Assembly (NCBI GenBank): GCA_900491605.1
Contig: UESW01001610.1
Span: forward strand, 333,519-397,518
Direction: 5' to 3'
DNA: 64,000 nt
Source: Calamus simplicifolius
Taxonomy: Eukaryota > Streptophyta > Magnoliopsida > Arecales > Arecaceae
The notes beneath the pieces are model-generated. The model was given only the letters and a program-made list of their open reading frames with translations, was not told where the DNA came from and searched no databases. Shown piece by piece: positions 9,639 through 20,371 of this stretch (within the stretch, counting starts at the first letter, position 1; each line of letters opens with the position of its first letter). Position numbers and translations under genes: made by a program.

Positions 9639-12600
9639 ATGAAGATCCTTCTGTGGAATGTAAGAGGTGCTCGTAAGCCTTCCTTTCGTTCCTCTTTTGG
9701 AAGATTATTGCAGCTGCATAAGTTTGATATATGTGTCCTTTTGGAAACGAGACTATCGAGTGAGAATCTGGCTCGGTTTCATAAGCAGGTGGCCCGTTCA
9801 TGGTCCTCGTATGCCGTGGAGGCTGAAGGGTTGTCTGAAGGTATGTTGGCTCTTTGGCGTTCCACTGCGGTTACGATTGATGCTTTCCATCAGTGTAATC
9901 AGCAGATAAGCATGATTGTCTCTGAAGAAGCTTCTGAGCCTTGGTTATTATCGGATGTCTATGCCAGTACGGACTATAGGGAGAGAAGGATTCTCTGGTC
10001 TGAACTCCGATCCCTTCTTGACCAAGGTATTCCGTCTGTTATTGCTGGGGATTTCAATTGCATTACGGAGCCTAGTGAGAAAAGAGGGGAAGATGAGTTA
10101 CTGGCTCTGTTGACATAACTGAATTCAGATCTTTCATTGATTCTTCGGGATTGATGGATTTGGGATACTCTGGTCCCCAATTCACCTGGTGTAATAATCG
10201 GCAGGGTTCAGCTCGTGTTTGGGAGAGGCTGGATAGAGCAATGGCTTCAGCTCAGTGGCTTCATTTGTTCCCTGCGGTTACAGTCTCTCATCTTCCTCGT
10301 ATTGCTTCTGATCACTGCCCTATCTTGATTTCCACGGATACTGTTCAGTATCAGCGCAAGCAGTTCAGATTTGAGCAGTTTTGGTCTGGCCATTCAGCTG
10401 CTCGTGCTATTATTCATCACATCTGGCATCTCCCGGTCAGGGGAAATGCAGTTTATCGTTTATCTCGCCGTCTGAAGATAACCAGGCATAGATTATCCAG
10501 ATGGAGTAGAGTGGAGTTGGGGGATTTGGTTAGACATATTGAACAGACTGAAAGTGATATTAGCGCTCTTCAGGCTAAGGAAGATCAGGAGGGATGTTTG
10601 CAGGCCTCTGACCTCTCTTCTCTTCGGGATAAGCTTGCTCAGCATCACTCTCTTCTTCGTCAGCAGGAGGTTTATTGGTGGCAGCGATCCAGGGCCCAGT
10701 GGATTTGTGATGGAGATCGTAATACCAGATTTTCCATCAGGCTACCTTGAAGCGGCGTGCTGCCAATAGGATTCGAAGATTAGTTGATGATGAGGGAATT
10801 CTCAGGAGGATACCCAATCTATTAGGGAGATGATTCTTCACTTTTTCCAGTCTAGATGGACTGATTCTTCTGGTGCGGGAGGGCCAGTTACTCCAGTTTC
10901 TGATTCTATGAAGGTCTCTTCTGTAGATAACAGTATGTTGGCCAGAGCAATTTCTGCGGACGAGATTAGGGCGGCCCTTTGGGACCTTGGCCCGAATAAG
11001 GCCCCTGGGCCTGATGGGTTTCCGCCTTTCTTTTATCGTCAGTATTAGGACATTGTGGGTCAGGAGGTGGTTTTGGCAATTCAGTCTGTTTTCCTGGCTA
11101 AACAAATTCCAGCGGAATGGAATCAGACCTTTATTTCTCTGGTGCCTAAGCGTCCTAATGCCTCCCTTCCTCAGCATTTTCGGCCCATTAGTCTATGCAC
11201 TACGCTCTATAAGGTCTGTGCTCGGCTTTTGGCTCGTAGGCTTGCTCTGGTGATCCCTCGTCTAATTTCTGCTGAACAAGGGGCGTTTATTAGAGGACGT
11301 TCTATTTCAGATAATATTCTCATTGCCCAGGAATTTATGTTTGATCTGCAGAGAGCTTCGGCCACGAGAAGTCTTATGGCAGTTAAACTTGATATGGAGA
11401 GAGCCTATGACAGATTGAATTGGGCCTTTTTGTGTCGCTCTCTTACAGAGTTTGGAGTTGATGACTTGTTCATTGAGTGGGTTATGGCATGCATTCAGAC
11501 GTCGTCCTTCTCTATTATTATTAATGGTAGTCCGACCAGATTCTTTCACTCTACTGTGGGGATCCGCCAGGTTGCCCTTTGTCCCCGTTGTTGTTTATTC
11601 TAGCTGTGGATGATCTGTCTCGGGCTTTCCATCAGGCGCAGAGAGATCGGAGTATTGTCCCTTATTTGGCTGGTGCGGAGGGCCCCTTGGTGTCCCATCT
11701 CCTGTTTGCGGATGATTGCATTCTCCTGGGCCAGGCTTCTATTGCTAATGCGTCGTCTTTCTATTCTATTATCCAGAGATATTGTCAGGCTTCAGGCCAG
11801 AAGGTTAATTTTCAAAAATCCACTTTATGTTTCAGCCCAAAGACTCTTAGAGCTATCAGGGAAGCTATTATTTCTTTATCAGGAGTCTCTACTCAGGCAG
11901 ACAGATTGATGTATTTGGGGATTCCTATCACAGGAAGACGTCCCCGTTGTTCTGATTTCTTCGAGCTTGAGAGGAGGATTCATCAGCGTATGGAGGGGTG
12001 GCAGGTTACTGGCCTTTCGATGATGGCTAGGATTATTATTATACGCTCGGTTCTCTCCTCCCTTCCCATGTATCTTCTGTCTAATTCTATTATTCCTATT
12101 ACTTGCCTTAAGAGGATTGAGAGAAATTTTCGTGATTTTCTGTGGGCTTCTACGCAAGAAGGTCATGGTATGCATCTTTTATCGTGGGACACAGTTTGCA
12201 TGCCTATCCAAGACGGCGGTCTTGGGATCCAGTCTCTGATAGTTAGAAGGGATGCCCTCCTTGCCAGACATGCGTCTAGATTCCTTCTGGAGCCGCATTG
12301 TCTCTGGAGTACTATTATGCGTGCTAGGTATGGTGGCTGGGTGTCGGATTCTTATATCAGGCCTCCACGTGGTTGCTCCTCCTTTTGGAAGGAAGTTTGC
12401 AGATTTGGTCAGGCAATCAGGGGTAATGTTACGTGTATGATGGGAGATGGATCATCTATAGATGTTATTCAGGATACTTGGTTTTCAGATATTCCTCTCT
12501 CACGATGGCCCTCTTTTATAAGCATTGACATCCCTTATAACCTTCGGGTTAAGGATTTGATTTCTTCTGATCCCCCTGCCTGGCATATCCCTTCTGTGAC

Positions 12601-13759
12601 TCGATTTTTTGGGTTGGAGCTTTCTAGACGTATTCTCTCGATGCCCATTATCCTAGGGTGCATATCTGACTCCAGACTTTGGCAAAAATCTTGTCTCTCT
12701 AGGGCGCCAATCAAGGATTTGATGATGATTTTTAGGCCGGGGTCCCAGCGTTCGATGGATGCTGAGTGGATTTGGAAGCTTCCCACCCTCCCCAGAGTGC
12801 AGCTATTTATGTGGAAGCTTCTATGGGATTGCCTTCCCACTTGTCTTCTTCTTTCTAGAAGAGGTCTGGAGATTCATCCGTGTTGTCCGTTATGTAGGGA
12901 GGAGGACGAATCTTCAGATCATGCTATCTTTACCTGCCCCAGGGTGAGTTGCATATGGCAGAGGGTTGGTTATTCTGTTAGGAGGGACGTTCAGGATTCT
13001 CCTCGCTCTTCGTTCTTCCTGGATATTCGTAGAGCTTCTCCGCAGAGGTGCAGCTGTTGGATTGCCACGGCTTATCATATATGGTTATCGAGAAACCAGA
13101 TTCTTTTTACGGATGACTCTGTGTCTTCCTTCAGAATTATGAGAAAAATCAGTTCTTTGCTCATGGACTGTGCCCGGGTTGGTTCTGATGTCTCTGGTCT
13201 CTGGGGATCCCCTGCTGCTTCGGTAGCGAACCGCCATGCGGTGTTCATCTCCTGGGATCCCCCTCCCCCAGGGTTCGTCAAAATCAATTTTGATGGTAGT
13301 GTTCGTGGCAGAGCGGCTGGATCTGGGTTCCTTGTCCGTGACTCTCAGGGTGAGCTTTTGGGAGCGGGAGGCTTTGGATCTATTGACTCCTCCGTCCTGA
13401 TGTCTGAGCTTTATGCGGCCTGGGCGGGCATTTCTTATGCTGTCAGGAATCTTCAGGCCCATAGGATTGTCATTGAGGGTGATTCCCTGGCGGTTATTTC
13501 TTGGTTGCAGAAGGAGAACTGCCATTCTGATCCTACAAACCCGCTTCTGACGGACATTCGTTCCATCCTTTCCAAGGTCGACTGTACCCGGATTCGCCAT
13601 ATTTATCGTGAAGCTAATTCGGCGGCGGACTGGGTAGCATCCTTTGTGGCCCAGCATGATGGATCGTGGTTTTTGAAGCCGAGCGATCCCTGTCCATCTA
13701 TTTTACAGCAAATTTTGTATTCGGATCTTTCTGGGTTGACTCGTACTAGGTTAGTGTGA
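9639..13759 (+). pseudogene. LINE ORF2: endonuclease, RT, zf-RVT and RNase H, frameshifted
   Basis: The ATG at 9639 follows the ORF1 TAA with no gap. The endonuclease domain shows WNVRGARK (metal-binding Asn), LLETRLS, AGDFNCI and, after a frameshift near 10115, SDHCPI. RT begins around LGPNKAPGPDGFPPFFYRQ (about 10990). An amber codon lies at 11046-11048, then KLDMERAYDRLNW, another frameshift near 11575 and the catalytic FADD at about 11705. The final 726-codon block then runs unbroken. It has a zinc-binding C-x2-C...H...C segment near 12880-12940 and an RNase H with INFDGSV, MSELYAAWAG, IEGDS and NSAADW, i.e. all four acidic positions. About four lesions disable it. Confidence 0.92.
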
Positions 13760-13789
13760 TCGTCCGTTTTTGTATCCCAAAAAAAAAAA

Positions 13790-13799
13790 CAAGTTAATT
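13790..13799 (+). repeat. LINE target-site duplication, right copy
   Basis: caagttaatt immediately after the poly(A) run; matches 7811-7820. Confidence 0.85.
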
Positions 13800-14447
13800 G
13801 AATCGGCAAGTAAACCCCCGTGACGTCACATTCATGTTGTCAAAATGTTTGCATATCCAGGTCATTTATTGGTGCGTTGGACTTAGGTTGTTGTGGTAGA
13901 ATTGCGCACAGAAATGCTTTTGAGTAGCTGCCCCATGCCCCCTCTCACACAAAAACACACATTAATATATGGACCTCGTTTGTCTCAAGTCAAATGCATA
14001 TACAAACACCATTCTTGTTCACCAGTCCAGATGACCTACATGGTGCAAGTTGAACACATGCAATAGGCCTCAGTTGTTCCATGTCACATTCTCATATTGA
14101 ACCTACATATCTGGGTGATTGAATATTGTGACCATGGAGCGTTGCTACAAACGTTATTCTTGAAAAAAAGGAGGTGATTCTAGAATCCTAAATCTAAAAT
14201 TTAAAAGTTATCTTATTGACATCAAGCAGTCTATGATGGAATTGCTTGTTTCTTTAATTCAAGAAGAGATATAACCAATTTACCAATTATTTCAATTTGA
14301 TTGAAATGCAATGGGCCTAGCAAGCTAGGACAGATATGTTGGTATAAATATATAAGTCAGGACCTGTTACTGTATGCATACCTTAATTATCATACTGACC
14401 CCGGTTACAAACTTACATATGGAACCACTGAGAGATAACACGACCAT
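13800..14447. other. Intergenic, no gene seen
   Basis: AT-rich DNA between the LINE and Copia-B, with no open frame of note and no recognisable repeat. Confidence 0.5.
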
Positions 14448-14452
14448 GTCAA

Positions 14453-14974
14453 TGTTGATGAATTTGAAAAAGAAAAGTCTAGATATAGATAAGGATAGGA
14501 CCAAGAGAGATGAAGATAAAGATAATCAATAACACCATCAGTTTGAATCATGTACAAAACGCTTTCCTTAAGCGTTATTTGTACCTTCTAGAATGCTCTA
14601 TGGATGAATAACAAATATGCCACAGGATACGACAAGCCTTTAATCGAGTTTGCACCAAAGCACTAATGAAAACTCGATTGTAGGCAAGAATTGATCTATC
14701 TTATGGTTTGATTTGTATGTGTATTTATAGAGGTTGAGAGCCGCAGCACTGATGCCTGGAATGCATGGATTCTCGGAGAGTCGTGTCTTAAGCAACATAT
14801 CAGTCGTATCTCTTCGCAACATATCCGAGGCAGAACTTGCAATGGGCAAAAGTTTGAATCGAAGCATTGCACCGCTTCGTCTTCTGAAGTGAGAATTGCT
14901 ATGGAAGAGTCCGCGACTATTCCCTAAACACATCAACAAACACCTACTTAGTTTATTTAAATAAAATCTCAATA
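14453..14974 (-). repeat. Copia-B 3' LTR
   Basis: Homologous over its whole length to 29122-29644, with visibly more differences than the Copia-C LTR pair shows. A minus-strand TATAAATA lies at 14729-14722 and is degraded in the other copy. Confidence 0.9.
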
Positions 14975-14986
14975 ATCCCCCACTTG
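14975..14986 (-). other. Copia-B polypurine tract
   Basis: The minus strand reads CAAGTGGGGGAT, directly abutting the start of the 3' LTR. This is the plus-strand primer site expected there. Confidence 0.85.
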
Positions 14987-15540
14987 TTTAAAATAAACTA
15001 AGTCCACATTTAAAATTAAGGACAAGGAGCATTAATACAATTAGGTATCTTTCGATTTGAACCTAACCTTAGTAAAAATACCACAAAGCTTTAACAAAAT
15101 TTCAGGTAGCATAAACGCTTTGAACCAGTTATTCCTTATGTCAAAACCGATGATACTGTACACACACTCCTTAGTGTTTCTTGTCTACTCCACACTCTTA
15201 GCACAATTTATGGTCATGTGCTTATCCTGTTTCATGAACCTTTTCATGAGAGAAACTCCAACTCTCACTTGAGACGGCATCATCTCAAGGTTCACATAGG
15301 TAAAGTTCTTTCAGTATCTATGTTACAACAGATACTTGTCCATATGACTGAACTTCATTAAGAGTTTAAAAAATTCAACCCTCCAACTTGTAACAGTCAG
15401 CACTATACACTAAGTACAGCTATCAATGACTTGTTGGTACTCATTGAACCTATGACTAGTCATTTCCTAGTATTAGGTTGGGTTGCCATCATTGGTGGAC
15501 TTTTACTCAAGGAGTTTTAGACCCATCCCTTTGGAAGTCA
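14987..15540. other. Copia-B 3' untranslated region
   Basis: Non-coding stretch of the element between the end of pol and the polypurine tract; no motif is recognised. Confidence 0.5.
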
Positions 15541-15800
15541 TCTTCACTAAATCTCTTATAAGAGGTTTAGTAAGTGGATCAGCTAGATTATAGCTTGATC
15601 GCACAAAAGTGAGAAATTATTCCATCGTTAATTAATTTCCTTACATACTCGTGTCTTAGACTAATGTGTCTAGACTTCTCATTGTACACTTCGCTGTATA
15701 CTCTGGCTAAAGTGGCTTGGTTATCACAATGTATTGATACTATTGAAATATTCTCACAAACCAATGGGATTTCTAATAGAAGATCCCTTAATCACTTAGC
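15541..15800 (-). pseudogene. Copia-B RNase H, C-terminal part
   Basis: The minus-strand translation gives SIHCDNQATLARVYSEVYN, then a RHISLRHEYVR stretch and, after a frame change, a DPLTKPL stretch. These are the end of a copia RNase H and pol. The remainder continues at 25520 on the other side of Copia-C. Frame changes near 15600 mark it as dead. Confidence 0.85.
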
Positions 15801-17102
15801 TATTGGGAATTGTATCCTAAAGCCAATCATTTGATTATTGTGTTAATATAAATTGTATATAAATTGATATATTAATAAAAGTTATTTGGCAGTTTTTTCA
15901 TTACAAGAACATCTTCTTAATACTCCTGATTGTAATGAAGCCCTTAGGATCTTCCTTCACGATAAAGGAGGATTTATCTTTGAAGGTCCTCAAAAAGGTT
16001 CGCGACCATATGATATACTATGACAGGGCCATAGTACTATCAATTATAGGACGTTGTATATCATATTTGTTGGTTGTCCTCTTAACCAAGGAGTGTAGAG
16101 ACACTGGTATGATACAGGTGAAAGTGTAGGAGTACATTTCACCGAACGTGACTCATTTCCGGATACTCTACTGTCAAGAGTTAATCCGAGAAGATATAGG
16201 TATAAGTATCCTTCAGACCTGAAGATCACAACCAGCAGCTTACAAGCAACTCATTGTACTTAGGTGCCGGACCACCTGGATTTCTAATCCAGCTACGAAA
16301 GGTTACTGGGTGCAGTCAAGTACTTGTGGTAGTCAGTTATGGATCAAGATGGAATTTGACCTATCCCGTTAAAAGGAGAAATGCTTGTGTTTCAATTTAG
16401 CATGACCTTAGCCAAGCCACTTCATATGAAAGTCACATAATCACTAAATTGAAATCACTTTATGGATTTGCTATTTAGAGTTGACATGCTCTTAAGCCAT
16501 CCTTATCATTTGTGGTCAAGAGGATGAATTATACGGTAACTGTTTCTTAGGGTTCTTGGAGTTTGCTCGGCAACTCTTCGACCTATCCGAACGTCGGGTT
16601 CCATTGCTAGATAGGCACATCGATTAGTATAGAAAGTTGTTTCTATGCTACCGGCTTAGGTTCGAACCTAGAGAGTCACACGCATAGAAGTTTCCTAGGA
16701 TGATCTGTTTGCTGATCAACGATTGAGAATCGTATATGATTTAATTAATCAATCTGATTGATTGAATTATCTCAATTGGGTTAAGTACAATTGAATAAGA
16801 TTCAATTTGGTTTAAGTCTATTAGAAGGACTAGTCAATTTCAAATATTGATTTAAAATTAGACTTGATTTGGATTTAAATAGATTCAGGACTAGCCAAAT
16901 TTGATTTGGGCTAGGACCATGATCTATGTGGGTTCAGTCCAATAAATTCAGATTAGCTTAAACCAAAAACCAAACCCAAACCTCTCACATAAGTCTGAAA
17001 GATTAAATTATAGAATTTAATGTCTTGCATTAATCTTCTCTAAACAATTCCGTCGGAATTCTAAAGTGTTATAATTTATATGGAATAAATGCGCCTCTTT
17101 GT

Positions 17103-17309
17103 ATTAACCAAGCGCTACGTTCGACGACTCTTTGGTTTTTATCGAATGTCGGAATTAACCAAGCGCTACGGTTCGACGACTCTTTGGTTTTTACCGAATG
17201 TCGGAATTAACCAAGTGCTACGGTTCGATGACTTTTTGATTTTTTACCGAACGTCGAAATTAACCAAGCGCTATGTTCGGCATCTCTTTGGTTTTCGCCA
17301 ACGGCGAAT
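17103..17309 (+). repeat. 51-53-bp minisatellite in 5' LTR, 4 copies
   Basis: Units begin attaaccaagcgctacg at 17103, 17154, 17206 and 17259. Each contains ctctttggttttt and ends in a gaaYgtcg-like word. The array lies just upstream of the TATA box. Confidence 0.9.
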
Positions 17310-17349
17310 TCTAAATGTTAGAATTTAATGGGCTAGCTAAAAAGAGACT

Positions 17350-17357
17350 ATAAATAG
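17350..17357 (+). promoter_or_regulatory. TATA box of Copia-C 5' LTR
   Basis: TATAAATA, conserved at 24972-24979 in the 3' LTR, about 40 bp downstream of the minisatellite array. Confidence 0.7.
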
Positions 17358-17897
17358 AGTACATCCCTCACCAGATACATAGAAGAGAAAAAACAACACA
17401 TGATATGTCGTGAATTGATTTTCTAAAGAATTAGAATAGAAAAACCTGGTGATTCTGGTGCTAAGGGAAGTGTGGAGGATCCTAGAAGAAGAATTCAAGT
17501 GGAGGATTCAAGATCAGCAAAGTCGTTTTCTGCGAGCTAGCACTCCTGGGAATCCGATCATTCGGGACTTCGCGTGGACGATACTAGAGGCCGAATGATT
17601 GAACGACTGCAGAGCAAAAGGGATTTACCAATTGCCTTCAAGGTAAGTGATATGATCCCTAGATCTAAAGGCATGCTTCAAGATAAGAAGTATGACTTCT
17701 TGCCTTGAAGATCAAGACATGATCTTGATAGTTTTATTTATATGCATATTTTGGATCAATCGATCCTATATATAAGGCAAAGATATGATCTTGATGCATG
17801 TTAGATAGATTAGTATGTAATCTTTAAATTTTCACATTGATAATTGTTATCAATAATTTAAAACATGCATGCCTCGAAGATTGTTTCTCCCTACAAA

Positions 17898-17909
17898 TGG
17901 TATCAGCGC
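17898..17909 (+). other. Primer-binding site of Copia-C
   Basis: TGGTATCAGCGC, two bases after the LTR end; one mismatch from the usual initiator tRNA-Met complement TGGTATCAGAGC. Confidence 0.9.
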
Positions 17910-19486
17910 AATGGTTTCATATTGATCTAATTTATTGCATGTAAATTAATGCTCCTATTAATTGTGTAATCAAGGCTAAAACAAATCACAGGTCTATTCG
18001 GTCATAGATGGATTGAAAATCTAAATTACCCATTCAACGAGGTATTTTGTGACATATTTTCATGATAATTTAAATTGATCTTTGGCTTCAAAATACTGAT
18101 TACACACACTCTCAAAATATGTTTTATATTTGATACATATTGATGTTGTATAAAACATGATATTTGCATGTTTAGTATAAAACATAGATATGATATATGA
18201 TGGCATAATGTCTATGTTATGAAACATAAAATATTTATGAGAGTCTAATTTGAATGTCAAATATTAATTCATAATCTCTTTAGATATTATCTAAATATAG
18301 GAATTATGAGTAGTAACATAATACATGTGATGCTTGATTGAAATATATGACATGTAAACATGAAATATATTTAATCCTTTGGGTTAGCTAAATCGGGTCC
18401 ATAAAGGGTTAGACCCTAAGGTTTAAATCAACTGGACTATAAGAGTATTTGATCAAATCTAATTAGATTAGGTTAAGAATTCTCTAAATCAAACAATAGT
18501 TGTAGTTGATCATGTCCTTCTCTTTGATTAAACCAAATGGAAGTAGATTAGGCTCCGTGGTTGAGCATGAATCTCTTAGATGGTCAAATCAGAATTGGTT
18601 AACCATATGATGTCAAGGTGAGTTGGCAAGTTGCTCTAGGATCAACGATCGAATGGTTTTTAATTGGGAGCTACGTATTGATGCGTCTTTAACGAGTTAA
18701 TATCATATCCCTCCCATCGATCTCACTCACCTGGTCAATGTGGTGAACCATTTATGATTCAGATTATTTACCTGATTTGGGTTGACCCATGCCTGTAAGA
18801 AAATCAGTCTGACTGATTTAGGTGTCACTTAACCTGACTTAATCTTATTTCATTCTACCAATTTCATAGATTCAGTGGGAGAACTTGATTAGTTAATTTA
18901 TCTATGGATTATTAAATCCTCTAAAATTATTAGGTCCTTAAAATGAAATAGTTATATGATAACTAAATCATAGCCTCCCATTAAGGTGGGTGATAATGAG
19001 TCCGATGTCTTGATAATCATTGGAGGCACTCCATGCCTGGTGCTTGTCAACCATCGAAATTATCATTACATGATAAGTCAGCGTAACATTACATAGACAG
19101 TCAGGTGAGCTGAGCTTTACTCGGGCTTGGTTGTCTATTGATAGGTTACACTAATTATATCATTTAATGGTTGGACCTAACCAGAACTTTCAGTGGAGGC
19201 ACTTCATACCTGCTGAAGAGGTATATGGGGCAAAATTGAACACTAAGAATTGTTTGGGGAAACAATTGGTTTCGAACCTACTCTTAGATGCATATGGGTT
19301 AGCCAAGCTTCACTTGGGTCTGTATGTAGTTTATGTAGATCTTAGTGCCCGCTAAAGAATTAAGAATAATTCTTCGAATTGGGTGTAGAGGCTGCCAATT
19401 TGAACAAAATTATGGAAGAATTTTTAGACTAAAGTCAAGTCTTTAGACTGAATCAATTTATATACTAATAAACTTTAGTTTTTCTT
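17910..19486 (+). other. Copia-C untranslated leader
   Basis: About 1.6 kb between the primer-binding site and gag. Only short ORFs are present and no protein domain is recognised. Confidence 0.6.
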
Positions 19487-20371
19487 ATGCAGAACATGGC
19501 CACTAATTTATCATTAAGGTCCCTATTGGATAGTGATAAGTTGAATGATTCCAATTTCAATAGCTGGTTCAGAAAACTTAAGATCGTCCTTGAGCATGAG
19601 AGGACTCTATATATTCTGAATAATCCTGCACCAAAGATACATGATGCAAACACCCAAAGTTCTGAGAGAGACACTTATCAGAAGTGGCTCAATGATAGAA
19701 CTAGCGTGCGTTGTATCATGCTAGCAGCAATGAACGATGAATTCGTCGCCGGTTCGAGAATGCTTAGCCAGAAGAAATCATTCAAGCGTTGAATGAATCT
19801 TTCGGCACACTCGACGATGTTGAAAGGCACAAGACTAGTTGTGCTATTTTCAATGCTCGAATGAGGGATGGATCTCTTATCACTGATCATGTATTGTACA
19901 TGATCGAGAAGATAGAACTGCTAAGCAAGCTCGGCTTTCCCCTTACATGAGCAGTTGGGAAAAGATGCGATCCTGAATTCCTTGCCTCCATCCTTCCGAC
20001 CTTTCCTTACTTATTTTCGAATGACAAAGCCTGCAGTCAACTACCACGGTTTGTTGGGATTGTTACAAAACTTTGAGAAGGATAACCAGCTCTCTAAGGG
20101 TTTGGTTAATGTGGTTGAAGGATCTAAGGTAGGGCGTCAACCCTTTGGGAAAGGGAAGAAGAAAAAGAATAATAAAAAGGTGCAACATGCTAGGACATCT
20201 ATAAGTGGTCAGATGCAGAAGAAGAAGTTGATAAAAGTCAAGCTGAATGCTTTCATTGCAAGATGCAAGGGCATTGGAAGAGGAACTATCCTCTTTACAT
20301 TGCCACACTTGATCCAAACAGGCCAAAGAAGAAAAAGGGGCAAGATGTTGCTCAACAAGAAATTTATATGA
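19487..20371 (+). pseudogene. Copia-C gag, frameshifted
   Basis: Starts MQNMATNLSLRSLLDSDKL and continues FNSWFRKLKIVLEHERTLY, a UBN2/DUF4219-type copia gag. The frame is lost near 19765 and regained near 19950, so at least two compensating indels are present. A Lys-rich segment follows. The zinc knuckle (about 20244-20292) reads CFHCKMQGHWKRNY: the last Cys of the CCHC box is Tyr. Confidence 0.88.

Larger units (their letters stand above)
7821..13789 (+). mobile_element. Near full-length L1-like LINE with RNase H
   Basis: A non-LTR retrotransposon of about 6.0 kb bounded by a 10-bp target duplication and ending in a run of A. It has a GC-rich 5' leader (about 7870-8018), ORF1 with a DUF4283-type domain and zinc knuckle, and ORF2 with endonuclease, RT, zf-RVT and RNase H. 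This is the arrangement of plant L1-clade elements. Several frameshifts and stops show it is inactive now, but both ends are preserved, so it was inserted as a full-length copy. Confidence 0.93.
15801..17895 (+). repeat. Copia-C 5' LTR (about 2095 bp)
   Basis: Begins TATTGGGAATTGTATCC (the 3' copy begins TGTTGGG) and ends in ctacatgc-free ccctaca. A TATA box TATAAATA is at 17350-17357. It carries four copies of a 52-bp minisatellite at 17103-17309, against three in the 3' LTR, which accounts for the 49-bp length difference. Confidence 0.95.

Noticed and set aside
13085..13657. 190-codon minus-strand ORF over the LINE RNase H
   Set aside because: The plus strand clearly encodes RNase H; the antisense frame has no recognisable features.
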